Of a DNA stretch of 64,000 nt, positions 36,201 through 44,887 are shown one piece after another. The notes under the pieces were generated by a model. That model ran no database searches. It saw nothing but the letters and a program-made list of their open reading frames with translations, and was not told the origin of the DNA. The position numbers and the translations under genes were made by a program. Source of the DNA: Pseudomonas koreensis (GTDB lineage: Bacteria; Pseudomonadota; Gammaproteobacteria; Pseudomonadales; Pseudomonadaceae); the NCBI RefSeq assembly GCF_025447595.1, contig NZ_JAOEJU010000001.1:186001-250000 (forward strand), in the 5' to 3' direction. Each line of letters opens with the position of its first letter. Within the stretch, counting starts at the first letter, position 1.

Positions 36201-37361
36201 ATGAATATGTACATCGATATTGTCGGCGCGTGCAATTTGAGCTGCCCTTCGTGTCCGATGGGGAACTCGGAAAACGTCAACTTCAAAAAAGCCATGCAAG
36301 TTGACATGTTCAGGAAGATCGTCGAGAAGGCCAGAAGCGAAGGGGTCGAGTCGATTTTTCTTTATAACTGGACCGAGCCGTTGATCCACCCGCGGATCGG
36401 CGAATTTGTCGAGATCATCAACGCCGCCGGTTTGCAGAGCGGTATCAGTTCCAATTTGAATCTGGCGAAAAACATGGAGACGGCGATGCTCGCCAATCCA
36501 TGGTTTTTCCGTATCTCGCTGTCCGGGTTTTATCAGCAGACTTACGAACAGGGACACGTGGGCGGTGACATTGAGGTCGTGAAGGCCAACATGATCAAAC
36601 TGCATGAGCTCAAGCAGCAACATGGCTTGAACACGCGGATCGAGGTCTACTACCACCGCTACCTCGACAACATGGAAGAAGAAGGGCTGATGCGCGAATT
36701 CAGCCAGAATCTGGGCTTCGAGTTCTCGACCGGTTATTCAGTGATGATGCCGCTGGAGAAGACGCTGGCGCTGATCGAGCGCGACCCGTCGGTGACAGAC
36801 ACTGATCGCGAGACCCTGCAGCGGCTCGCGCTACCGCCCTTCGACGATCTGGTCAATCTGGTCCGCCATTATCCGAAACAGGCATGCGGGCTCAAGGATG
36901 ACTGGCTGGTGCTCGACTGCAATGGCAACACCATCCTGTGTTGTTCCATTTTCAATCAGACCGAATATCAGGTCGGCAAATACCTGGACATGCCACTGGC
37001 ACAACTGACCAGGCTCAAGTCCACTCAGCCGAACTGCGTCGACATGTGCAATCGCTGTGCGAACAACGGATTACACATCTACTCGGCGCAGTCCAATCGG
37101 GGACCGCTGGAGAGCCACGCCGTCAACCGGATTATCGACTTCCAGCGGCGCACGATCATGGGCTTGCCGATCGAAAGCGACAGGCTCGGACGCAGTGGCG
37201 AAGTCAGTGCCGAACAATTTGACGAAGCACAATATCTGGAGCTGAACCAGGATGTCAGAAACGCGATTTCCGCCGGGGCTTTCACCAGCGGTTATCAGCA
37301 CTACGTACTGTTCGGGCGACTGGAGGGCCGGCCGGGTGCAGGTCATTTGACGGCTGTCTGA
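36201..37361 (+). CDS. Solitary radical SAM/SPASM-type enzyme with HY-EGR tail
   Basis: A 386-residue radical SAM protein. The cluster motif CNLSCPSC is at residues 10-17. A SPASM-like set of cysteines (ACGLKDDW, NTILCCSIF, CVDMCNRCANNG) occupies ~235-300. The last ~45 residues (YLELNQDVRNAI...GYQHYVLFGRLEGR) match a short repeat found as an accessory tail in varied bacterial proteins, including glycosyltransferases. AAGGAG lies eleven bases before the ATG. No precursor peptide or transporter is adjacent. The 3' end overlaps the convergent LysR gene by 19 bases. Substrate unknown. Confidence 0.82.
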   Translation: MNMYIDIVGACNLSCPSCPMGNSENVNFKKAMQVDMFRKIVEKARSEGVESIFLYNWTEPLIHPRIGEFVEIINAAGLQSGISSNLNLAKNMETAMLANPWFFRISLSGFYQQTYEQGHVGGDIEVVKANMIKLHELKQQHGLNTRIEVYYHRYLDNMEEEGLMREFSQNLGFEFSTGYSVMMPLEKTLALIERDPSVTDTDRETLQRLALPPFDDLVNLVRHYPKQACGLKDDWLVLDCNGNTILCCSIFNQTEYQVGKYLDMPLAQLTRLKSTQPNCVDMCNRCANNGLHIYSAQSNRGPLESHAVNRIIDFQRRTIMGLPIESDRLGRSGEVSAEQFDEAQYLELNQDVRNAISAGAFTSGYQHYVLFGRLEGRPGAGHLTAV

Positions 37362-38227
37362 GCCAGCGGCTCCTCTGCCAGTTGAGCTGTCAGCCACTGA
37401 CTGAAGCACCGCGCCATCGGGTCGTTCTCGCTGTCGCGGTGCGTCAGCATCGCCCAGTTCGGGCCGCGAATGGTTTCCTCCACCAGTGGCTGCAACAACC
37501 CGTTTTCCCGGGCCTGGCGGCTGAGCAACTGGCTGACCAGCGCAATCCCCAGACCTGAACACGCCGCGTCCAGCAGCAGGCCCGGATCAGAGAAATTCAA
37601 ACCCTGATCCTGTTGGCCGACATCAATCCCCGATTCCACCGCCCAATGGCTCCAGTCCATTTCCCGCTCGCCGTGCAGCGTTGTCCGCTGCGCACTCGGC
37701 ATACTCAGCAGGCCCGGATGACACGCCGGATAGAGCCGGTCAGCGTGCAGCACCTTGAAGCTGCATTCGGCCTGCGAACTGATGTCGTCGCGTACCGCCA
37801 GATCGATGGTCTGGGTGGCCATGTCCGGCACTTCATCAGTGCTGAAAATCCACAAATCCACATTCGGATGCTGACGGCGGAAATCTCCCAGCCGTGGCAG
37901 CAACCAGTGCCGGGCAAACGCCGGCGTGGTGTTGAGCACCAGTTGATTGGGTTTCTGGTACTGCCCCAGTCGCCGGATGCCCACCGACAGTTGTTGCAGC
38001 ATCGCCTGGGTGGTGCTGAGCAGATCGTGGCCGGCGTCCGTCAGCGCCACGCTGCGCCCGCTGCGGAAAAACAGCGGCTGTTCCAGGTACGCCTCAAGGC
38101 TGCGGATCTGCTGGCTGATGGCCGATTGCGTGAGGCTCAGCTCTTCGGCGGCCTTGTGAAAACTGCCCAGCCTTGCGGCGGCTTCGAAGCCGCGCAACGA
38201 GCTGAGGGGTGGCCAGTGTTTCAGCAT
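37343..38227 (-). CDS. LysR-type regulator (GcvA-like), likely of agmatine genes
   Basis: A 294-residue LysR protein of the GcvA subgroup: PPLSSLRGFEAAARLGSFHK and QSAISQQIRSLEAYL form the DNA-binding domain, and TTPAFARHWLLPRL opens the effector domain. It is divergent from aguA with 138 bases between starts, so it is the likely regulator of the polyamine block. This differs from P. aeruginosa, where a TetR-type AguR is known to control aguBA. Its 3' end overlaps that of the radical SAM gene. Confidence 0.9.
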   Translation of the reverse strand: MLKHWPPLSSLRGFEAAARLGSFHKAAEELSLTQSAISQQIRSLEAYLEQPLFFRSGRSVALTDAGHDLLSTTQAMLQQLSVGIRRLGQYQKPNQLVLNTTPAFARHWLLPRLGDFRRQHPNVDLWIFSTDEVPDMATQTIDLAVRDDISSQAECSFKVLHADRLYPACHPGLLSMPSAQRTTLHGEREMDWSHWAVESGIDVGQQDQGLNFSDPGLLLDAACSGLGIALVSQLLSRQARENGLLQPLVEETIRGPNWAMLTHRDSENDPMARCFSQWLTAQLAEEPLAQTAVK

Positions 38228-38365
38228 GATCGATAAGTTCCTCTAATCAGTTTTCCGCTAAATCCATCGTTTGTTTGCCCTTAAGACCGCCATTAGCATG
38301 CACATCAACGCCGCCAAGGCTGTTTTTCATTGAACACAATGGCTTAACTCAAAGGGCTTTTTACC

Positions 38366-39418
38366 ATGCAGCAGAACAAAAACAACAACAGCGGTTGGAT
38401 GATGCCGGCAGAGTGGGTGACGCACGCGGCGACCTGGATGGTCTGGCCCCACAACAAGGCCTTGTGGGAGTCGGGCTGGCGCGTAACCTTGCCGTTGGTG
38501 CAGGAAGATTTCGCCCGCGTCGCCAACGCCATCGCCCGGTTCGAGCCGGTGAAAATGGTCGTCGATCCGTCGGCCATCGCCAGCGCCAAAGCCTTGTGCG
38601 GGCCGAACATCGAACTGATTCCGCTGGCGGTCAACGACAGCTGGTGCCGCGACTCCGGCCCGAGCTTCGTGGTTCACCCGGACCAAGGTCTGGCCGGGGT
38701 GAGCTGGCGCTTCAACGCCTGGGGTGGCAAATCGGCCCATGACCTGGACGAAAGCCTGGCCCGTCGCGTGCTCAATCACCTGGGCGGCGAGTGCTTCGGC
38801 ACGTCGCTGAGCAACGAGGGCGGGGCGATCCACGTTGACGGCGAGGGCACGTTGATCACCACCGAATCAGTATTGCTCAACCCCAACCGCAACCCCGGCG
38901 TGAGCAAGGCCGAGATGGAAGAAATCTTCAGCCGTCTGCTCGGCGTGAAGAAAACCATCTGGCTGCCGGGCGATCCGGATTACGTCACTGGCGACATGAC
39001 TGACGGCCACGTCGATGGCGTCTGCGCCTTCGCTCGTCCCGGCGTGTTGCTGGTGGATGCGACTCACGATCGCAGCTCGGTGTACGCCGACGTCGTGCGG
39101 GAAAACCGCCGTGCACTGGAACTGGCCACCGATGCCCAGGGCCGTAAATTCGAGCTGATCGAGCTGTATGAAGCCACCGACGCGGTGGACACCGAAGCCG
39201 AAGTGTTCTGCGCCTCGTACACCAACTTCTACATCGCCAACGGCGCGATCATCATGCCGGCGTACGGCATCGAGGCCGACCATGTGGCGGCAGAAACGCT
39301 GGCCAAGACGTTCCCGGGACGCGAAGTGGTGCCGGTGCAGATCAATCATCTGGCCCACGGTGGCGGCGGTGTGCACTGCATTACCCAGCAACAGCCAGCC
39401 TGGCCGGTGGAGGGTTGA
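38366..39418 (+). CDS. aguA: Agmatine deiminase (cytoplasmic)
   Basis: A 350-residue peptidyl-arginine-deiminase-fold enzyme converting agmatine to N-carbamoylputrescine and ammonia. Conserved marks are NDSWCRDSGPSFVV, the FNAWGG segment, GGAIHVDGEGT, DGHVDG with the catalytic His/Asp, and the C-terminal nucleophile in GGGGVHCITQQ near residue 342. There is no signal peptide. AAGGG precedes the ATG. Four bases separate it from aguB, so the two steps from agmatine to putrescine are encoded together. Confidence 0.96.
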   Translation: MQQNKNNNSGWMMPAEWVTHAATWMVWPHNKALWESGWRVTLPLVQEDFARVANAIARFEPVKMVVDPSAIASAKALCGPNIELIPLAVNDSWCRDSGPSFVVHPDQGLAGVSWRFNAWGGKSAHDLDESLARRVLNHLGGECFGTSLSNEGGAIHVDGEGTLITTESVLLNPNRNPGVSKAEMEEIFSRLLGVKKTIWLPGDPDYVTGDMTDGHVDGVCAFARPGVLLVDATHDRSSVYADVVRENRRALELATDAQGRKFELIELYEATDAVDTEAEVFCASYTNFYIANGAIIMPAYGIEADHVAAETLAKTFPGREVVPVQINHLAHGGGGVHCITQQQPAWPVEG

Positions 39419-39421
39419 TCG

Positions 39422-40330
39422 ATGACGCTGCTCAAAGTCGCCACCACCCAGATGCCGTGCACCTGGGACCTGAAAAGCAACCTCGACCGCGCCGAGCAGC
39501 TTGTGCGGGATGCTGCCGCGCAGGGCGCGCAAGTGATCCTGTTGCAGGAGCTGTTCGCCACGCCGTATTTCTGCATCGAGCAGAGTCACCATCACATGGG
39601 GCTGGCCGAGGAGTATCGCGACAGTCAGGTGCTGTCGCGCTTCGCCGCGCTGGCCCGGGAACTGGGCGTTGTGCTGCCGCTGAGCTGGTACGAGAAGGCC
39701 GGCAATGCCTACTTCAACTCCCTGAGCGTGGCGGATGCCGACGGGCGCCTGTTGGGCGTATACCGCAAGACTCACATCCCCAACGCCATCGGCTATCAGG
39801 AGAAGGAGTATTTCAGCCCCGGCGACACCGGCTTCAAAGTCTGGGACACCGCATTCGGCCGTCTGGGCGTGGGCATCTGCTGGGATCAGTGGTTCCCGGA
39901 AACTGCGCGCTGCCTGGCGTTGATGGGCGCCGAGTTATTGCTGTTCCCGACCGCCATCGGCTCGGAACCGGGCTGCGCGGATCTGGATTCGCGGGACCAC
40001 TGGCAGATGACCATGCGCGGCCACGCTGCCGCCAACCTGCTGCCGGTGATCGCGTCCAACCGGGTTGGCCGTGAAGTGGCCGGCACCGATGCGGCGCTGC
40101 AAATGAATTTCTACGGCTCGTCGTTCATCTGCAACCACAAGGGAAAAATGCTCGCCGAAGCCGACCGCGCCAGCACCGGTGTTTTGGTGCAAAGCCTGGA
40201 TCTGGCAGCCATGCGTGAAGATCGCTTGAGCTGGGGCATCTACCGCGACCGTCGCCCGGAAATGTATGGCGCATTGTTGAGCCAGGACGGCCGTCACCTT
40301 AACGCCCGCTGGAATCCTCAAGGAGTCTGA
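39422..40330 (+). CDS. aguB: N-carbamoylputrescine amidohydrolase
   Basis: A 302-residue nitrilase-superfamily enzyme hydrolysing N-carbamoylputrescine to putrescine, CO2 and NH3. The Glu-Lys-Cys triad is visible: Glu in LLQELFATPYF (~43), Lys in YRKTHIPN (~118) and Cys in GVGICWDQWFPE (~158). The length is typical for AguB. It directly follows aguA and precedes a polyamine-binding protein gene by one base, forming a tight operon. Confidence 0.96.
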   Translation: MTLLKVATTQMPCTWDLKSNLDRAEQLVRDAAAQGAQVILLQELFATPYFCIEQSHHHMGLAEEYRDSQVLSRFAALARELGVVLPLSWYEKAGNAYFNSLSVADADGRLLGVYRKTHIPNAIGYQEKEYFSPGDTGFKVWDTAFGRLGVGICWDQWFPETARCLALMGAELLLFPTAIGSEPGCADLDSRDHWQMTMRGHAAANLLPVIASNRVGREVAGTDAALQMNFYGSSFICNHKGKMLAEADRASTGVLVQSLDLAAMREDRLSWGIYRDRRPEMYGALLSQDGRHLNARWNPQGV

Positions 40331-40331
40331 T

Positions 40332-41435
40332 ATGCCTACTTCACACAAGTGGTTGCTGGGCGCTCTGGGCCTGGCGCTGGCCGGTTTGATGCCGGCCGTA
40401 CACGCCGAAGACAAGACCCTGCGGCTGTATAACTGGGCGGATTATTTCGCTGAAGACACACTGACCAAATTCACCGCCGAAACCGGGATCAAGGTGATCT
40501 ACGACGTGATGGACGGCAGCGAAACCCTGGAAGCCAAGATGCTGTCCGGCGGCAGCGGCTACGACCTGATCTTCCCCGGCGACACCGTGGCCGAACGCCT
40601 GATGCGCGCCGGCAGCCTGTTGCCGCTGGATGCATCAAAAGTCACGGCGATGAACGACATCGAGCCCGGCCTGCAAAAACTGCGCAGCCATTACGAGCAT
40701 TCAAACAAGGCCACTGTGCCCTACACCTGGGGCACCATCGGCCTGACCTACAACGCCGAGCAGATCAAACAGCGCATGGCCGACGCCCCGGTCAACAGCC
40801 TCGACATGCTGTTCAAACCGGAACTGGCCGCGAAGTTTGCCGATTGCGGGATTTCGATGATCGACTCGCCGGACGAAGTGCTGGCCGTGGTGCTCAACTA
40901 TCTGGGCCGCGACCCGCGTAGCGCCAAGCCTGCGGATCTGGCGGCGGCCAGTGACTTGCTGATGAAGTTGCGGCCGTACATCCGCAAGTTCCAGTCGCAA
41001 CCGGTGACCGATCTGGTCAACGGCAACCTGTGCCTGTCCCTCGGCTACAGCGGCGACATGACCCAGGCCCAGCGCACTTCGGACAGCGCCGGCAAGCAGA
41101 CCCGCTTCCAGTACCGCGTGCCGCGCGAAGGCACCACGGTGTGGATGGACACCATGGCCATTCCGGTCGATGCCAAACATCCGGAATACGCCTACGAATT
41201 CATCAACTTCGTGATGCGCCCGGAGAACATGGCCGCGATCAGCAATTTCACCGGTTACCCGACCTCCAACGCCAAGGCCCGGCCAAGCGTGGACGAGGCC
41301 ATGCGCAACAACCCGGACATCTACCTCGACGAAGCGACCTATGCTCGTCTGATACCGGGCAAGGATATTCCCCAGGCCGACATGCGCGCCCGCATGCGCA
41401 CCTGGACCAAGTTCAAGACCGCCACTGCACAGTGA
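40332..41435 (+). CDS. Periplasmic polyamine-binding protein (PotD/PotF/SpuD family)
   Basis: A 367-residue ABC-transporter binding protein with a Sec signal peptide (WLLGALGLALAGLMPAVHA-E, cleavage near residue 26). The mature start TLRLYNWADYF and later GYDLIFPGD and TVPYTWGTIGLTYN are typical of PotF/SpuD proteins, which bind putrescine or spermidine. No permease or ATPase gene is adjacent, so it must share a transporter encoded elsewhere or act as a sensor. Co-location with aguAB suggests agmatine or putrescine as ligand (inference). Confidence 0.93.
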   Translation: MPTSHKWLLGALGLALAGLMPAVHAEDKTLRLYNWADYFAEDTLTKFTAETGIKVIYDVMDGSETLEAKMLSGGSGYDLIFPGDTVAERLMRAGSLLPLDASKVTAMNDIEPGLQKLRSHYEHSNKATVPYTWGTIGLTYNAEQIKQRMADAPVNSLDMLFKPELAAKFADCGISMIDSPDEVLAVVLNYLGRDPRSAKPADLAAASDLLMKLRPYIRKFQSQPVTDLVNGNLCLSLGYSGDMTQAQRTSDSAGKQTRFQYRVPREGTTVWMDTMAIPVDAKHPEYAYEFINFVMRPENMAAISNFTGYPTSNAKARPSVDEAMRNNPDIYLDEATYARLIPGKDIPQADMRARMRTWTKFKTATAQ

Positions 41436-41441
41436 TTTTTC

Positions 41442-41459
41442 GGGCTGCTTCGGCAGCCC
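41442..41459 (+). promoter_or_regulatory. UUCG-type hairpin between polyamine-binding protein and second deiminase genes
   Basis: A 7-bp stem GGGCTGC/GCAGCCC capped by TTCG follows the binding-protein gene. No T-run follows, so read-through into the next gene is likely, with the hairpin stabilising the upstream mRNA or reducing downstream expression. Confidence 0.5.
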
Positions 41460-41481
41460 CTTACACATCAGGAAGTTACGC

Positions 41482-42600
41482 ATGCCAACTCGTCGCGAGT
41501 TCATCAAACAGGTTTCAGTCGCCGCCGGCGTAGGCGCTGCCGTCATGGGCCTCGGCCTGTCACCGGCGCGCGTACTGGCGGCCAGCGAAGGTCGCTGGTT
41601 CATGCCCGACGAGGGCGACAAGCACGAACGCGCTTACATGGCCTTCGGCGCGCAGGACGCGATCTGGGAAGACTTCACCGAAGACGTTCAGGAAGCCCTC
41701 GGCCGGATCGCCCGCGCCATCGCCCGCTACGAACCGCTGACCATCTACTGCCGCAGCAGCGAACGCAGCCTGGCCGAAGAGATTTGCGGCACGTCCAACA
41801 TCACATACCAGATCGCCAACCTCGACGACATCTGGATGCGCGACATCAGCGCCAACTTCGTCATCGACGACAAGAACGGCCTGGGCGCCGTGGACTTCAA
41901 TTTCAGCGGCTGGGGCAACAAACAGCAGCACTCGAAAGACGCGAAGATCGCCAAACGCGTGGCGGCCGATGCGCAGGCGACCTACCAGCGCAGCGAACTG
42001 GTGGGCGAGGGCGGCGGCATCGAAGTCGACGGCCACGGCACCGCGATCATGACCGAAAGCTGCTGGGTCAACGAAAACCGCAACCCCGGCTGGAGCAAGG
42101 CTGACGTCGAGGCGGAACTGAAAGCACGCCTCGGTCTGCGCAAAATCATCTGGCTGCCGGGTATCAAGGGCAAGGACATCACCGACGCCCACGTCGATTT
42201 CTACGCGCGCTTCGTCACGCCCGGCGTGGTCATCGCCAACCTCGACACCGACCCGCGCTCCTACGACAACAAGGTCACCCTGGCGCACCTGGAAATCCTG
42301 AAAAAGGCCACCGACGCCGATGGTCGCTCGTTGCAGATCCACACCGTGTCGCCACCGCTGAAACCGCGCAAGACCAAGTTCAACAAGGACAACGACGACT
42401 TCGCGGCCGGCTACATCAACTACTTCGTGATCAACGGCGCGGTGATCGCCCCGGAGTTTGGCGACAAGGACGCGGACAAGAAGGCCTTCGACCTGCTGAA
42501 AAAGCTCTATCCGAACCGCGACGTGGTGCAGATCAATATCGACGCCATCGCGGCCGGTGGTGGCGGGATTCACTGCGTGACCAGTCACAAGCCGGCATAA
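41482..42600 (+). CDS. Tat-exported agmatine deiminase paralogue
   Basis: A 372-residue agmatine-deiminase-family protein whose N-terminus carries a twin-arginine signal: TRREFIKQ, then a hydrophobic GVGAAVMGLGL and a LAAS cleavage region near residue 35. The catalytic features are kept: DIWMRDISANFVI, GGGIEVDGHGT, DAHVDF and the C-terminal GGGGIHCVTS with the nucleophilic Cys. It should therefore fold in the cytoplasm and deiminate agmatine or a related guanidine in the periplasm. It shares an operon with cytoplasmic aguA, which is unusual. AGGAAG precedes the ATG. Confidence 0.92.
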   Translation: MPTRREFIKQVSVAAGVGAAVMGLGLSPARVLAASEGRWFMPDEGDKHERAYMAFGAQDAIWEDFTEDVQEALGRIARAIARYEPLTIYCRSSERSLAEEICGTSNITYQIANLDDIWMRDISANFVIDDKNGLGAVDFNFSGWGNKQQHSKDAKIAKRVAADAQATYQRSELVGEGGGIEVDGHGTAIMTESCWVNENRNPGWSKADVEAELKARLGLRKIIWLPGIKGKDITDAHVDFYARFVTPGVVIANLDTDPRSYDNKVTLAHLEILKKATDADGRSLQIHTVSPPLKPRKTKFNKDNDDFAAGYINYFVINGAVIAPEFGDKDADKKAFDLLKKLYPNRDVVQINIDAIAAGGGGIHCVTSHKPA

Positions 42601-42609
42601 GGCCGAGCC

Positions 42610-43272
42610 TCAGCGGAAACGTTGGGGCAGGGCCTCGGCAAAGGGATAGAAGTCGAACCATGGTTTGGCTTCTTCGATGACCCGACTGAACGACGGGCGC
42701 TGCACCAGCCGTTCGAAGTAGGCACTGAGGCGCGGTTGCCCGGCGGCAAACGGCACCAGCGTGCTGGCGTAGAACAGGGCCGGCGCGGCGGAGCAATCGG
42801 CCAGACTGAAATCCGCGCTGGCGATCCATTCGCGGTCGGCCAGTTGCTGTTCGAGCATGCCGTACGCCGTGGCCAGCAGCGCCCGCTGACTGCTCAGGTC
42901 GCCGTTGGCGGACTGGATGCGGTCGGCGACGATCTGCTGCATCGGCGTCATCACGTAATGGTCGAAGTACCGGTCCCACAGACGCACGTCCAGCGCGGCC
43001 TCCCAGTCTTCGGGAATCAGTCGCTTCGACTGCCCCGGTTGATGATCCAGATACTCGATGATCACGCTCGACTCCGGCACCGTGCGCTGGCGGGCGTGAT
43101 CGCGCAGCACCGGGAATTTGACCAGCGGCCACAACGCCTGAAGCTCGGCCCGTTCGGCTTCGCTGGACAGGTCGATCAAACGTTTCTCGAACGCGACGCC
43201 GTGCTCGTAGAGGGCGATCAGCGCTTTGTGGCAGTAGGACGACAACGGGTGGTAGTAGAGGGTCAAGTCCAT
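42610..43272 (-). CDS. Glutathione S-transferase family protein
   Basis: A 220-residue GST. The N-terminal thioredoxin fold begins LTLYYHPLSSYCHKALIALYE, with the active-site Ser/Cys in SSYC. VPESSVIIEYLD is the glutathione-gamma-glutamyl contact, and the all-helical C-terminal domain contains ADFSLADCSAAP. It is cytoplasmic; the substrate cannot be read. It converges on the Tat-deiminase gene with a ten-base gap and is followed upstream by a Rid gene on the same strand. Confidence 0.93.
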   Translation of the reverse strand: MDLTLYYHPLSSYCHKALIALYEHGVAFEKRLIDLSSEAERAELQALWPLVKFPVLRDHARQRTVPESSVIIEYLDHQPGQSKRLIPEDWEAALDVRLWDRYFDHYVMTPMQQIVADRIQSANGDLSSQRALLATAYGMLEQQLADREWIASADFSLADCSAAPALFYASTLVPFAAGQPRLSAYFERLVQRPSFSRVIEEAKPWFDFYPFAEALPQRFR

Positions 43273-43302
43273 CGTTCAACACCTCAATGAGGGGGAATGG
43301 CG

Positions 43303-43710
43303 TTACTCAGGTATAGCGCGCCTGCGCACCGCCACACATTTGATTTCCACCAGCAGCCCCGGATGGGCCAGTTCGCTGACGCCGATGCAGGTCCAGGCGC
43401 AGAAGCCCTTGGGGAATACGCGGTTCTTCACGTCACGAAACACCGGCATGTGTTGGCTCATGTCGACGTGATAGGTGGTCATCTCCACCACATCGTCGAA
43501 AGTGCAACCGCCGGCCTTCAACACCTCGTCGAGGTTTTCCCAGGCACGTATGAACTGTTGTTCGGGGTCTTCGATGACCTTCAAGTCAGCCGTCCGGCCC
43601 ACCTGGCCGGCGCAATAAAGCGTGTTGCCGACCAGAACCGCCGGGGCGTAACCGGCGCGTTCGACGATGGTTTTCATGGAGTCGGGGATGATGATTTTGC
43701 GATCGGGCAT
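43303..43710 (-). CDS. Rid family protein (135 aa)
   Basis: A second Rid paralogue: NTLYCAGQVGR, FIRAWENLDEVLKAGG, FDDVVEMTTYHVD and a final LLVEIKCVAV strand. The RidA imine-contacting Arg is absent (FCAWTCIGVSEL in its place), so activity is uncertain. I chose the ATG giving MPDRKIIIPDS, eight bases after AAGG; an in-frame start five codons earlier is less likely. It lies between GST and thioesterase genes on the same strand. Confidence 0.87.
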   Translation of the reverse strand: MPDRKIIIPDSMKTIVERAGYAPAVLVGNTLYCAGQVGRTADLKVIEDPEQQFIRAWENLDEVLKAGGCTFDDVVEMTTYHVDMSQHMPVFRDVKNRVFPKGFCAWTCIGVSELAHPGLLVEIKCVAVRRRAIPE

Positions 43711-43734
43711 CGTGTTTACCTTCAATGACGGATT

Positions 43735-44229
43735 TCAGCGACCGTGCGCGGCCGCTGCCAACTGCTCGGTATCCACTCGCACGAACACCGAATCACCCAC
43801 CGCCGTCAGCACCTCCCCGGCGTACACCTCGCAGATCACCCGGGTCTTGCGCCCGACTTCACCGTCGACTCTGGCCTTCAGCGTCAGCGGTACGCCCATT
43901 GGCGTCGGTTTGATGAACTTGATGCCGAGGTTGCCGGTGACGCAGTTGATGCGCGGCAGGCTTTCGGGTTCCCGTTGTTCGGCTCGGTAGTGATAAGCCA
44001 TCGCGGTCCAGTTGGAATGGCAGTCCACCAGCATGGCGATCAGGCCGCCGTAGACCAGCTCCGGCCAGCCGCAGTATTTGGCTTCAGGCACATGCTCGGC
44101 CATGATGTGCACGCCGTCCTCGTGCCAGAAACTCTTGATGTGCAAGCCGTGCGGGTTGCTGCTGCCGCAGCCGAAGCAGACGCCCTCGGGGGCGGCGGTG
44201 TCTTGCAGGGAAGTGCCGTGGGTGGACAT
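43735..44229 (-). CDS. PaaI-type hotdog thioesterase (164 aa)
   Basis: A hotdog-fold protein of 164 residues. It begins with a short FGCGSSNPHGL segment typical of this thioesterase subgroup, has the YGGLIAMLVDCHSNWTAM active-site helix, and GVPLTLKARV with a closing V-strand. Such enzymes hydrolyse acyl-CoA thioesters in the cytoplasm. It stands 24 bases from the Rid gene and may be co-transcribed with it and the GST. The acyl substrate is unknown. Confidence 0.86.
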   Translation of the reverse strand: MSTHGTSLQDTAAPEGVCFGCGSSNPHGLHIKSFWHEDGVHIMAEHVPEAKYCGWPELVYGGLIAMLVDCHSNWTAMAYHYRAEQREPESLPRINCVTGNLGIKFIKPTPMGVPLTLKARVDGEVGRKTRVICEVYAGEVLTAVGDSVFVRVDTEQLAAAAHGR

Positions 44230-44393
44230 GCCGGGATCATCCTTAAACTGTTAGCCGAACCGGGCGGATTCTAACCCTGAATAAAGGACGAAGCTTGAGC
44301 AATGCGATTGTTTGCTCAGGCGGTGCAGGACTGGCCGAGCCAGGGCGGGCGTAGCTTAACGTCAGATCAACAACCCCAGCGTGTCGCGGCGCA

Positions 44394-44663
44394 CTAGGTG
44401 CGCTGCGCCAGGTTGCGTTGAAACTCTTCGAAACTGCAGGGCAGCGTCGTGGCTTTGCGTTTTTTCGACTTTTCGCGCTCGTCCGGCAGTTGATCGCTCA
44501 ATTCCCAGACCTCGAGCATCTTTGCGTATTCGAAAGCATGGCGCGGGTCGATCTGAATCCATTGCTGGAACGCCTGGCGTTCGTCGGGCGTGCAGGTTTC
44601 GTCTTGCAGGCGCAGGCACCAGTGCGCTGCCTGGTTCAGGATTTCTTCATCTGCGTCGTTCAT
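44394..44663 (-). CDS. Stand-alone FecR N-terminal (DUF4880) domain protein (89 aa)
   Basis: Residues ~3-50 match the DUF4880 domain that begins FecR/PupR sigma-factor regulators: EEILNQAAHWCLRLQDETCT, ERQAFQQWIQIDPRHAFEYA. That domain binds ECF sigma factors. The usual membrane helix and periplasmic FecR domain are missing; after a basic stretch (KSKKRKA) the protein ends. No ECF sigma or TonB-receptor gene is adjacent. It is either a decayed anti-sigma gene or a free cytoplasmic sigma-binding protein. Confidence 0.78.
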   Translation of the reverse strand: MNDADEEILNQAAHWCLRLQDETCTPDERQAFQQWIQIDPRHAFEYAKMLEVWELSDQLPDEREKSKKRKATTLPCSFEEFQRNLAQRT

Positions 44664-44887
44664 TGACGGTTTCCACGATGGCCGAAGAGGGCATTTTACG
44701 TTGCCGCTTGCAAAAAAAACGTCAAAGCACGTTGAGTATTTAAACGGTTAGTGAGTGCTTAACATACAAAAAACGCCGCCAATGGACAGATCGCGCCATG
44801 ATTTCTGGGCTTCTCTGATTTGTCATATCCCGTCACATTTCAATGCAGATAGTGGGCATCCCAACGTGTTTCCAGTGAGGCTGCCCC

